Shown one piece after another: positions 19,525 to 26,846 of a stretch of 64,000 nt of DNA. The stretch lies in assembly GCF_049674955.1 (NCBI RefSeq), contig NZ_CP187232.1, forward strand, positions 6,882,001 through 6,946,000, given 5' to 3'. This DNA comes from Sphaerisporangium viridialbum (GTDB taxonomy: Bacteria > Actinomycetota > Actinomycetes > Streptosporangiales > Streptosporangiaceae). Numbering within the stretch: the stretch's first letter is position 1; each line of letters begins with the position of its first letter. The position numbers and the translations under genes are program-made. The notes beneath the pieces were generated by a model, which did not search any database, was not told the origin of the DNA, and saw only the letters and a list, made by a program, of their open reading frames with translations.

Positions 19525-19590
19525 GGCGGCGCCCGCGACCCGCGACCGCGGGGTCCCGGGTACGGGACGGTGCCCGCCCCCGGGGACGGG

Positions 19591-20529
19591 CTAGCCGGCG
19601 GGGACGGGCGCGGGGGCCGGAGTGGGCACCAGGGCCTGGTAGACCTCGCGGGTGGCGCTCGACCTGTTGAAGGTGATGAAGTGGATGCCGGGGGCCCCCT
19701 CGTCGAGCAGGGTCTGGCACAGCTCGGCGGCGTGCTCGATGCCGAGCCGGCGCACCGCGGCCGGGTCGTCGGCGACCGCCGCGAAGCGCTCGGCCACCTC
19801 AGGCGGGAAGGGGGCGCCAGAGAGCTGCTCGGACCGCGCGATCGTGCTCATCTGGGTCACCGGCATGATGCCGGGGATGATGGGCGTGTCGCAGCCCTTT
19901 GCCGCCACCCGGTCGCGCAGCCGGAGGTACTCGTCGGCCTTGAAGAACATCTGCGTGATGGCGTAGTCGGCGCCGGCCCGGCACTTGCGCACGAAGTAGT
20001 CGGTGTCGGACTCGATCGACGGCGACCTCGGATGGCGGTAGGGGAAGGCCGCCACCCCCACGCAGAAGTCGCCCGCCTGCCGGATGAGGCGCACCAGATC
20101 TTCGGCGTACAGCACGCCCTCGGGGTGCTTGATCCACTCGGCCAGCGGGTCGCTGCCGCGCGGGTCTCCGCGCACGGCGAGGATGTTGCGCACGCCCGCC
20201 CCGGCGAACCTGCCGACCAGGTGACGCAGCTCGCGGATCGAGTGGTCGACGGCGGTGAAGTGGGCGACCGGCGTGAGCGTCGTCTCGTGGGCGAGCCGCT
20301 CGACGATCTCGACCGTACGGTCCCTGGTGGAGCCTCCCGCGCCGTAGGTCACGGAGACGAACGTGGGGCGCAGCGCCTCCAGCTCGCGGATCGCGCGCCA
20401 CAGCTGCCGCTCACCCTCGTCGGTCTTGGGCGGCATGAACTCGAAGGAGAACGAGCGCCCCCCGGAGGCGAGGAGTTCGCGGACGGTGGGAACCCGGTCG
20501 GGCAAGTATGAAGGACGACCCAGAGCCAT
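19591..20529 (-). CDS. metF: Methylenetetrahydrofolate reductase
   Basis: FAD enzyme that reduces 5,10-methylene-THF to 5-methyl-THF for methionine synthesis. The 312 residues carry SFEFMPPKTDEGERQLW, FVSVTYGAGGSTRD, RNILAVRGDPRG and the ITQMFF strand. Synteny corresponds to Rv2172c. The ATG at 20529 sits seven bases after a TAGCCT -10, so the message is probably leaderless. It faces the GNAT gene. Confidence 0.94.
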   Translation of the reverse strand: MALGRPSYLPDRVPTVRELLASGGRSFSFEFMPPKTDEGERQLWRAIRELEALRPTFVSVTYGAGGSTRDRTVEIVERLAHETTLTPVAHFTAVDHSIRELRHLVGRFAGAGVRNILAVRGDPRGSDPLAEWIKHPEGVLYAEDLVRLIRQAGDFCVGVAAFPYRHPRSPSIESDTDYFVRKCRAGADYAITQMFFKADEYLRLRDRVAAKGCDTPIIPGIMPVTQMSTIARSEQLSGAPFPPEVAERFAAVADDPAAVRRLGIEHAAELCQTLLDEGAPGIHFITFNRSSATREVYQALVPTPAPAPVPAG

Positions 20530-20542
20530 GGCTCCAAGGCTA
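20530..20542 (-). promoter_or_regulatory. Leaderless -10 of metF
   Basis: On the minus strand TAGCCT (20542-20537) followed by seven bases and the ATG start. The remaining 20543-20754 between the divergent metF and polyprenyl synthase genes shows no gene. Confidence 0.5.
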
Positions 20543-20754
20543 CAGGTCCGGCCCGCCGCGCACCGCTGGTGAACGTGCGCTCCTGTCCCGGCGTCGCACA
20601 GCGGCCACCAGGGACGACCGACATCCTGTGCGACGCCTCGCCGGGCTCCGCAAGCGCGCGAGCTGGCCGCTCTCGCCTCGCGTCCACGCTCTCCCCCTCC
20701 CCATGACGTAGGTCACACAGGGGACGGGGAATCGGGGCGCTGTCGTGCGGCCGT

Positions 20755-20766
20755 TAATCTCAGAGC
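20755..20766 (+). promoter_or_regulatory. Leaderless -10 of the polyprenyl synthase gene
   Basis: TAATCT (20755-20760), six bases, then the ATG at 20767; no ribosome site. Confidence 0.6.
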
Positions 20767-21834
20767 ATGACCACTTCCTTCGCCCTGTCGGACGCCTTCC
20801 GCTCCGAGGTGGACCGCCGCCTCCGGATGTTCGTCGACCGGCAGCGTCCCTTGGTCAGCGGCCCCGAGCTGAGTCCTCTGATGACGACCGCGGAGGACTT
20901 CCTGTCGGGGGGCAAGCGCCTGCGTCCCGCCTTCTGCTACTGGGGCTGGCGCGGCGCGGGCGGCGAGGAGAACCCGGCGATCTATACCGCCGCGGCGTCG
21001 CTTGAGCTGCTCCAGGCCAGCGCGTTGATCCACGACGACGTGATGGACGCCAGCGACCTGCGCCGCGGCAAGCCCTCGGCGCACCGGCGGTTCCAGGCGA
21101 TGCACGAGGAGTCGGGCTGGCGGGGGTCGGCGGTCCAGTTCGGCGAGGGGGCGGCGGTGCTCCTGGGCAGCCTGCTGCTGGTCTGGTCGAGCGAGATGTG
21201 GCGTACGAGCGGCCTGCCCGCCGAGGCGCTCGCCGCCGCCGAGCCGGTGCACGACCTCATGCGCACGGAGCTGATGTGCGGGCAGTACCTCGACCTGCTG
21301 GAGCAGGCGCACGGGGACAACACCTTCGACAGCGCGCTCAGGGTGGCCCTGCACAAGAGCGGCAAGTACTCGGTGGAGCAGCCCCTGCGCCTCGGCCTGC
21401 TGCTCGCCGCGCGCGGCGAGCAGCCGTGGCTCGACCGGCTGTGCGTGGAGTACGGCCAGAAGGTCGGCATCGCGTTCCAGCTCCGCGACGACGTCCTCGG
21501 CGTGTTCGGCGACCCGGCCGAGACCGGCAAGCCCGCGGGCGACGACCTGCGCGAGGGCAAGCGCACGATGCTGATCGCCCGCACGCTCTCGGCCGCCTCG
21601 GACGGGCAGGCCGCCGAGGTGCGGCGGCTGCTCGGGGACCCCGGGCTGGACCCGGGCGGCGTCGAGCGGCTTCGCGAGATCATCGAGGAGACCGGCGCGC
21701 TGACGGCGAGCGAGGAGATGATCAAGCGCTACCTCGACGACGCGCTGAGCTCGCTGGAGCGCGCGCCGATCGAGGAGGAGGCCAGGCAGGCCCTCGCCGA
21801 GCTGGCGGTGGCCGCCACCGCACGCCGGAGCTGA
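20767..21834 (+). CDS. Polyprenyl (geranylgeranyl-type) diphosphate synthase
   Basis: Chain-elongating prenyltransferase using isopentenyl diphosphate. The first aspartate-rich motif is intact (IHDDVMDASDLRRGK, DDxxD near residue 93), while the second reads LRDDVLGVFGD, i.e. DDxxG, a variant found in IdsA2-type enzymes. Length 355 residues. Homologue of Rv2173 by sequence and position. Starts at an ATG without leader; ends 132 bases before the convergent thiE. Confidence 0.92.
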   Translation: MTTSFALSDAFRSEVDRRLRMFVDRQRPLVSGPELSPLMTTAEDFLSGGKRLRPAFCYWGWRGAGGEENPAIYTAAASLELLQASALIHDDVMDASDLRRGKPSAHRRFQAMHEESGWRGSAVQFGEGAAVLLGSLLLVWSSEMWRTSGLPAEALAAAEPVHDLMRTELMCGQYLDLLEQAHGDNTFDSALRVALHKSGKYSVEQPLRLGLLLAARGEQPWLDRLCVEYGQKVGIAFQLRDDVLGVFGDPAETGKPAGDDLREGKRTMLIARTLSAASDGQAAEVRRLLGDPGLDPGGVERLREIIEETGALTASEEMIKRYLDDALSSLERAPIEEEARQALAELAVAATARRS

Positions 21835-21899
21835 GCCGGCGGGGGCACGTCCTCCCAGGACGCATCCCACGGCCGCCTACGACGACAGGCGCATCGCAC

Positions 21900-21940
21900 A
21901 CCCCGACACCCCGGACACCCGGACACCCGGACACCCCACG
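21900..21940. repeat. CCGGACAC-type microrepeat
   Basis: Four to five copies of a 7-9-base unit (CCCCGACA, CCCCGGACA, CCCGGACA, CCCGGACA) lie between the convergent polyprenyl synthase and thiE genes. Too short to interpret. Confidence 0.5.
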
Positions 21941-21966
21941 CTCCCTCTCCGGGAGGTGGGGCCGGG

Positions 21967-22605
21967 TCAGGCCGTCGCGAGGCGGCGGGCGAACTCGGCG
22001 GCGGCGGCGCCCGGGTCGTCGGCCTCGGTGATCGCCCGCACGACCACGACGCGCGTCACGCCGTAGGACATGACCTCGTCCAGCGTGGTGAGGTCGATGC
22101 CGCCGATGCCGAACCACGGCCGGTCGGTGCCGAGTGCCGCGGCGTGCTTCAGCAGGCCGGGCCCCGGCGCGGAGCGCCCGGGCTTGGTCGGCGTGGGCCA
22201 GATCGGCCCGCAGCAGAAGTAGTCGACACCCTCCTCGGCCGCCGCCGTGGACGCCTCCGCGTCGCTGTGGGTGGACCGCCCGATCAGGATGTCCGGCCCC
22301 AGCATCTCGCGCGCCACGGCAACGGGCAGGTCGTCCTGCCCGAGGTGCAGCACGTCGGGGCGCGCGGCGTAGGCGATGTCGGCCCTGTCGTTGACCGCGA
22401 GCAGGGCCCCGTGCCGGTCGCAGGCCGCGCGGAACACCTCAAGGAGCGCGAGCTCCTCGCGGGCCTCCAGGCCCTTCTCACGCAGCTGGACGATGTCCAC
22501 GCCGCCCGCGAGGACGGCGTCGAGGAACCGTTCGAGATCGCCCTGGCGCCGGCGCCCGTCGGTGCAGAGGTAGAGCCTGGCGTCAGAAACCGAGCGCCTG
22601 GGCAC
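21967..22605 (-). CDS. thiE: Thiamine-phosphate synthase
   Basis: Joins the thiazole phosphate and the pyrimidine diphosphate to form thiamine monophosphate. The 212 residues show VDIVQLREKGLEARE, LLAVNDRADIA, HLGQDDLP, GRSTHS and the phosphate loop WFGIGGID. The GTG start at 22605 lies inside the end of the upstream Rv2175c-like gene (23-base overlap) and follows GAAGAGG, so the two are translated together. It faces the thi operon's supply genes on the other strand at 24.4 kb. Confidence 0.94.
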   Translation of the reverse strand: MPRRSVSDARLYLCTDGRRRQGDLERFLDAVLAGGVDIVQLREKGLEAREELALLEVFRAACDRHGALLAVNDRADIAYAARPDVLHLGQDDLPVAVAREMLGPDILIGRSTHSDAEASTAAAEEGVDYFCCGPIWPTPTKPGRSAPGPGLLKHAAALGTDRPWFGIGGIDLTTLDEVMSYGVTRVVVVRAITEADDPGAAAAEFARRLATA

Positions 22606-22957
22606 GCCTCTTCACCTCGGTGTGGCGGCCCGCGACGATGGCGTCGATGGGGGCCCCCGGCAGGGAGTCGTCGGCGGTGAACAGCCACCGCAGGGCCTCG
22701 ACGTCGTCGTAGCCCGCGTCGGACAGGACCGTCAGCGTCCCTGGAAGGCCCTTCACCACGTCGTCTCCGGCGATGAAGGCCGCGGGGACCTCGGGCTCGG
22801 AGCCGCCCCGTCGGACACCGATGAGCCTTTTGTCCTTGAGAAGCTGCTTGGCCCGCCCGGCACTTAGCCCGAGCCGCCTGCCCACTTCCGTGAGGGGGAG
22901 CCACTCTCCCACCAACTGGTCGGTTTCCCGGTCGATCTGTGCAACAGAAAGCGTCAC
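22583..22957 (-). CDS. Rv2175c-family DNA-binding protein
   Basis: Small winged-helix protein; the mycobacterial homologue binds DNA and is phosphorylated by PknL. The 124 residues hold the helix-turn-helix EVGRRLGLSAGRAKQLLKDK and the C-terminal family region (LPGTLTVLSDAGYDDVEALRWLF, PIDAIVAGRHTEVKRRAQAL). The PknL-like kinase gene lies 3.9 kb away, as in mycobacteria but with thiamine genes inserted between. GTG start at 22957. Confidence 0.93.
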   Translation of the reverse strand: MTLSVAQIDRETDQLVGEWLPLTEVGRRLGLSAGRAKQLLKDKRLIGVRRGGSEPEVPAAFIAGDDVVKGLPGTLTVLSDAGYDDVEALRWLFTADDSLPGAPIDAIVAGRHTEVKRRAQALGF

Positions 22958-23006
22958 GGAACCACAACTACCACGTCGCGCCTCTTCTCAAACACCCCGC
23001 AGGGGG

Positions 23007-24176
23007 TCACAAGCAGTCACGCAAGGGTACCGAGGGGTCCATCGCGCGATCCACATCGAGCCTTTGCCCGCCCTCGACGATGCGGCGGCCCTGCACCAGG
23101 TCACGGGGACGGTCGACGGTAAGGATAGCGGCCAGCCGGTGGTCGTCGGTCAGCCAGCACGCCGCCCACTTGCGGTCGGCGCCGGGATCGCCGCGCAGGA
23201 CCAGCCGGGCTCCCTCGTGGTTGCCGGCGTACTGCAGCATGCGGCCGAACTGCTCGGACCAGAAGTAGGGCACCGGGTCGTACACGGCGGTCTCGCCGAG
23301 GAGCGTGGCCACGGCGGTCTCCGGCGCGTTCAGCGCGGTGTCCCAGTGCTCGACCCGCATGCGGCGGCCGAAGCGCCGCGACCACCAGTTCGCGCAGTCG
23401 CCGACGGCCACCACGCCCTCCATCGAGGTGCGCAGGTGCTCGTCGACCACGACGCCGTTGTCGATCTCGAGGCCCGAGCCCGCGAGCCACCCGACGGTGG
23501 GACGCACGCCGACGCCGGTCACGACCACGTCGGCGGGGATCCACGAGCCGTCCATCATGGTCAGGCCGCCCGGGTCGACCGAGCCGACCATCGTGCCGAG
23601 CCTGAGGTCGATGCCCGCCTCGGCGTACCAGGGCACGGTGCGCGCGCCCACCTCGGTGCCGAGGGCCACGGCCAGCGGCGACTGGGCGGCCTCGACGACG
23701 GTCACCGCGCACCCGGCGCGGCGGGCCGCAGTGGCGACCTCCGCGCCGATCCAGCCCGCTCCGACGACCACCACGTGGGCCTTGGGCACCAGCAGGGCGC
23801 GCAGGGCGAGGGCGTCGTCGATGGTGCGGAGCACGTGCTGGGTGCCCTCGCCGCGCAGCCTGATGGGCGAGGCGCCGGTGGCGATGATCAGCCCGTCGTA
23901 CTCCAGCTCGCCCTCTGTGGTCTCGAGCGCGCCCTCGCGCAGGCCCTTGGCCGCCACGCTGGTGCGCAGGTCGACGTCGAGGGCGCCGAGATCGGAGTCG
24001 ACGACCGTGGAGTCCAGCTCGCCGAGCAGCACGGCCTTCGACAGGGGTGGACGATCATAGGGGCGATGGTTCTCGTCTCCGACCAGAGTGACGCGCCCTC
24101 GGTAACCGCGCGCCCGCAGCGCTTCGACACTCCGCACGCCGGCCAGCCCGGCTCCGACCACCACGACATGATTCAC
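23007..24176 (-). CDS. NAD(P)/FAD-dependent oxidoreductase, ferredoxin-reductase type
   Basis: Flavoprotein with two Rossmann folds: FAD-binding VVVGAGLAGVRSVEALR at the start, PYDRPPLSK, ATGASPIRLRG, NAD-binding VVVGAGWIGAEVA near residue 140, and the second FAD motif VVAVGDCANWW near residue 260. This arrangement is that of ferredoxin/rubredoxin reductases (BenDE/ThcD-like). Electron partner unknown; no ferredoxin is adjacent. 389 residues, leaderless GTG start. Confidence 0.88.
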   Translation of the reverse strand: MNHVVVVGAGLAGVRSVEALRARGYRGRVTLVGDENHRPYDRPPLSKAVLLGELDSTVVDSDLGALDVDLRTSVAAKGLREGALETTEGELEYDGLIIATGASPIRLRGEGTQHVLRTIDDALALRALLVPKAHVVVVGAGWIGAEVATAARRAGCAVTVVEAAQSPLAVALGTEVGARTVPWYAEAGIDLRLGTMVGSVDPGGLTMMDGSWIPADVVVTGVGVRPTVGWLAGSGLEIDNGVVVDEHLRTSMEGVVAVGDCANWWSRRFGRRMRVEHWDTALNAPETAVATLLGETAVYDPVPYFWSEQFGRMLQYAGNHEGARLVLRGDPGADRKWAACWLTDDHRLAAILTVDRPRDLVQGRRIVEGGQRLDVDRAMDPSVPLRDCL

Positions 24177-24188
24177 AACCTGACCCTA
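24177..24188 (-). promoter_or_regulatory. Leaderless -10 of the FAD oxidoreductase
   Basis: On the minus strand TAGGGT (24188-24183) followed by six bases and the GTG start at 24176. A possible -35 TTGGCG lies 19 bases further upstream. Confidence 0.6.
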
Positions 24189-24302
24189 AGCGGCCAGCCG
24201 GGTAACTCGCCAACGGCGATTTGGTAACGAATTGGCTCACCATCGCACACGGGCAGTAATGAGAACACTCAAGCGGGTGCGCAAGTCGTATGGAGGCAGG
24301 AA

Positions 24303-24308
24303 TAGGCT
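24303..24308 (+). promoter_or_regulatory. Possible -10 of the thi operon
   Basis: TAGGCT at 24303-24308 would start the transcript a few bases before the TPP riboswitch. The -35 is not clear. Confidence 0.35.
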
Positions 24309-24317
24309 GGTGCCGTC

Positions 24318-24414
24318 AGCACGCGCGGGAGTCCGGCGAGACCGGGCTGAGAGGAGGGCTCACGGCCCTCGACCGCTAAAGACCTGATCCGGATCATGCC
24401 GGCGAAGGGAGCGG
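24318..24414 (+). promoter_or_regulatory. TPP riboswitch (THI element)
   Basis: The conserved parts are all present in order: CGCGGGAGTCC, the pyrimidine-sensing CTGAGA (24346-24351), a variable hairpin (GGAGGGCTCACGGCCCTC), and the pyrophosphate-sensing ACCTGATCCGGATCATGCC followed by GGCGAAGGGAG. It ends about 10 bases before the thiO start, so thiamine diphosphate most likely controls access to the ribosome site rather than termination. Confidence 0.95.
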
Positions 24415-24422
24415 GACCTTTG

Positions 24423-25736
24423 GTGGACATGCCGAACATGCCCCATACGCACGCGGATGTGGTCGTCGTGGGCGGGGGCGTCGTCGGGCTCTCCGTCGCC
24501 TGGCGGGCCGCCCAGCGCGGTCACGCGGTCACCGTGGTCGACCCCGCGCCCGGGTCGGGCGCCTCGCACGCGGCGGCGGGCATGCTAGCCCCGGTGAGCG
24601 AGGTCACCTACACCGAGGAGCCCCTGCTGCGGCTGGGCCTGGCGTCCCTCGCCCTGTGGCCCGCCTTCGCCGCCGAGCTGTCCGGCGAGGCGGGCGTGGA
24701 CCTCGACTACCGCGCCCATGGCACCCTGGACGTCGCCTTCGGCGCGGACGACCTCGCGGCGCTCGGCGAGCTGGCCGGTTTCATGGAGAAGCTCTCGCTC
24801 CCCGTGGAGCGCCTGACGGGACGCGAGTGCCGCCGCGCGGAGCCGATGCTCGCCCCCTCGGTCCGCGGCGGGGTCCTGGCGCCGGGGGACGCCTGGGTGG
24901 ATCCGCGCCGCGTGACCGCCGCGCTGCTCGCCGCGCTGGCGCGCCGGGGGGTGAGCGTGGTGGGCGACCGCGTCACGGGCTTCGCCGTCGAGGGCGACGT
25001 GGTGCGCGGGGTACGGCTGGCGGGCGGCGGGGCGGTCGCCGCCGACCGGGTCGTGCTGGCCGCCGGGGCCTGGTCGGGCTCACTGGACGGCCTGCCTCCG
25101 GAGGTCCTCCCCCCGGTGCGCCCGGTCAAGGGCCAGATCATGCGGCTGCGCGGCGCTCCGGGGTTCCTCGGCCGCTGCGTGCGCGGGATGGTCCACGGGT
25201 CAAGCGCGTACATGGTGCCGCGCGGCGACGGGGAGATCGTGCTCGGCGCCACGCAGGAGGAGATGGGGTTCGACACCCGCGTGACCGCAGGGGCCCTGTG
25301 GGAGCTGCTGCGGGACGCGCGGGAGCTCGTACCGGGCGTCACCGAGCTGGAGGTGACCGGCATGTCCGCCGGCCTGCGTCCTGGCACCCCCGACAACCTC
25401 CCGGTCGTCGGGCGCACCGCGCTCGGGGGCCTTCTGATGGCCACCGGCCACCACCGCGGCGGTGTCCTGCTCTCCCCCCTGACGGCCGACCTGCTCACCG
25501 CCGAACTGGCCCTTGAACGCGACGAGGACGGCGCCCGCCGACCCGGCGGTGATCGGGCCGTACGGCCCGGCCCGGACACGGGCCAGGAAGGCCCGTCCCT
25601 CGCGGCGATCTGCTCGCCCCTGCGGTTCGCCGGGGCGCGGCACCACGACACCACCCACCCTCACCGATGGACGAAGGAGGAACGGGGCCCCTCCCCCGGC
25701 CACCGGCCGGGGTCTTCCGCCCCGGAAGCGCGATGA
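24423..25736 (+). CDS. thiO: Glycine oxidase
   Basis: Oxidises glycine to the imine needed for the thiamine thiazole ring. FAD-binding VVVGGGVVGLSVAWRA at the N-terminus, GASHAAAGMLAPVSE, and the C-terminal GLRPGTPDNLPVVGRT and ATGHHRGGVLL are typical. I use the GTG at 24423: the upstream ATG at 24396 lies inside the riboswitch. ATGs at 24429 and 24438 remain possible. From about residue 365 a low-complexity tail of some 70 residues goes beyond the usual end of the family. Its stop overlaps the thiS start (ATGA). Confidence 0.92.
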   Translation: MDMPNMPHTHADVVVVGGGVVGLSVAWRAAQRGHAVTVVDPAPGSGASHAAAGMLAPVSEVTYTEEPLLRLGLASLALWPAFAAELSGEAGVDLDYRAHGTLDVAFGADDLAALGELAGFMEKLSLPVERLTGRECRRAEPMLAPSVRGGVLAPGDAWVDPRRVTAALLAALARRGVSVVGDRVTGFAVEGDVVRGVRLAGGGAVAADRVVLAAGAWSGSLDGLPPEVLPPVRPVKGQIMRLRGAPGFLGRCVRGMVHGSSAYMVPRGDGEIVLGATQEEMGFDTRVTAGALWELLRDARELVPGVTELEVTGMSAGLRPGTPDNLPVVGRTALGGLLMATGHHRGGVLLSPLTADLLTAELALERDEDGARRPGGDRAVRPGPDTGQEGPSLAAICSPLRFAGARHHDTTHPHRWTKEERGPSPGHRPGSSAPEAR

Positions 25737-25933
25737 GAGTGACGATCAACGGCGCCCCCCACGACCTGCCCCCCGGCACCACGGTCGCCCAGGCCGTGCG
25801 GACGCTCACCCCGGCCGTCGCCGGGGTCGCGGTCGCGCTGAACGACGAGGTCGTGCGGCGGGGCGCGTGGCAGTCGACCCCGCTCGGCGAGAACGACCGC
25901 GTCGAGGTGCTCACGGCGGTGCAGGGTGGCTGA
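25733..25933 (+). CDS. thiS: Sulfur carrier protein ThiS
   Basis: Ubiquitin-like sulfur carrier whose C-terminal Gly-Gly is converted to thiocarboxylate for thiazole formation. The 66 residues run MRVTINGAP to VLTAVQGG, ending in the required GG. The ATG at 25733 overlaps the thiO stop and the end overlaps thiG, which shows translational coupling. Confidence 0.94.
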   Translation: MRVTINGAPHDLPPGTTVAQAVRTLTPAVAGVAVALNDEVVRRGAWQSTPLGENDRVEVLTAVQGG

Positions 25934-26762
25934 CCGGGACGGGACGAACCCCGCCGGAGTCGCCGGCGAGCGGGACGCGGACCCCATGGACGACACGCTG
26001 ATCCTCGGCGGCGAGAAGTTCGCCTCCCGCCTGATCATGGGGACCGGCGGCGCCCCTTCCCTGGAGGTGCTCGACCAGGCGCTGGCCGCGTCCGGCACCG
26101 AGATCACCACCGTGGCCATGCGGAGGCTGGACCCGGCCGCGCGGGGGTCGGTGCTCGACGTCCTGCGCGAGCGGGGCGTGCGGGTGCTGCCCAACACCGC
26201 CGGGTGCTTCACAGCGGGCGAGGCGGTGCTGACCGCGCGCCTGGCCCGCGAGGCGCTCGGCACCGACTGGGTGAAGCTGGAGGTGATCAACGACGAGCGC
26301 ACCCTGCTGCCGGACCCGATCGAGACCTTCGACGCGGCCGAGCGGCTGGTGGCCGACGGGTTCGTGGTGCTGCCCTACATCGGGGACGACCCGGCGCTCG
26401 CGCGGCGGCTGGAGCAGGCGGGGTGCGCTGCCGTCATGCCCCTGGGCGCGCCCATCGGCTCGGGGCTCGGCATCCGCAACCCGCACAACATCGAGCTGAT
26501 CGTGGAGGCGGCGGGCGTCCCCGTCATCCTGGACGCCGGCATCGGCACGGCGAGCGACGCGGCCCTGGCGATGGAGCTCGGTTGCGACGCGGTGCTGCTC
26601 GCCAGCGCGGTGACGCGGGCCCGCAGGCCGGGGCTGATGGCGGCGGCGATGCGCGACGCCGTCACGGCCGGCCGTAGGGCGCGCCTAGCGGGCCGGATAC
26701 CCCGCCGCCGGTACGCTGAGGCGTCCTCGCCGGCCGTCGAACCGGTCGGCGGAGAGCCATGA
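25926..26762 (+). CDS. thiG: Thiazole synthase
   Basis: Forms the thiazole phosphate from DXP, dehydroglycine and ThiS-thiocarboxylate. Family motifs: RLIMGTGGAPSLEVL, VLPNTAGC, the Schiff-base lysine in DWVKLEVI, and PLGAPIGSGLGIRN. The GTG at 25926 overlaps the thiS stop by 8 bases; an ATG at 25986 better matches the usual N-terminus and may be the real start. Last gene of the riboswitch-controlled thiOSG operon; thiF and thiC are not in the window. Confidence 0.93.
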   Translation: MADRDGTNPAGVAGERDADPMDDTLILGGEKFASRLIMGTGGAPSLEVLDQALAASGTEITTVAMRRLDPAARGSVLDVLRERGVRVLPNTAGCFTAGEAVLTARLAREALGTDWVKLEVINDERTLLPDPIETFDAAERLVADGFVVLPYIGDDPALARRLEQAGCAAVMPLGAPIGSGLGIRNPHNIELIVEAAGVPVILDAGIGTASDAALAMELGCDAVLLASAVTRARRPGLMAAAMRDAVTAGRRARLAGRIPRRRYAEASSPAVEPVGGEP

Positions 26763-26833
26763 CCCCTTCCTGACGGGAAAACATGTCGGCATCGGTTTGG
26801 GATGTGCTTGCCCTCCCCCTGGCAAACCGCCCG

Positions 26834-26846
26834 TAAACTCACTCCC
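26834..26846 (+). promoter_or_regulatory. Leaderless -10 of the PASTA kinase gene
   Basis: TAAACT (26834-26839), seven bases, then the GTG at 26847, with no ribosome site. Confidence 0.6.

Noticed and set aside
24396..24422. ATG at 24396 as thiO start
   Set aside because: It lies within the conserved 3' part of the TPP riboswitch, has no ribosome site, and adds residues with no family match.
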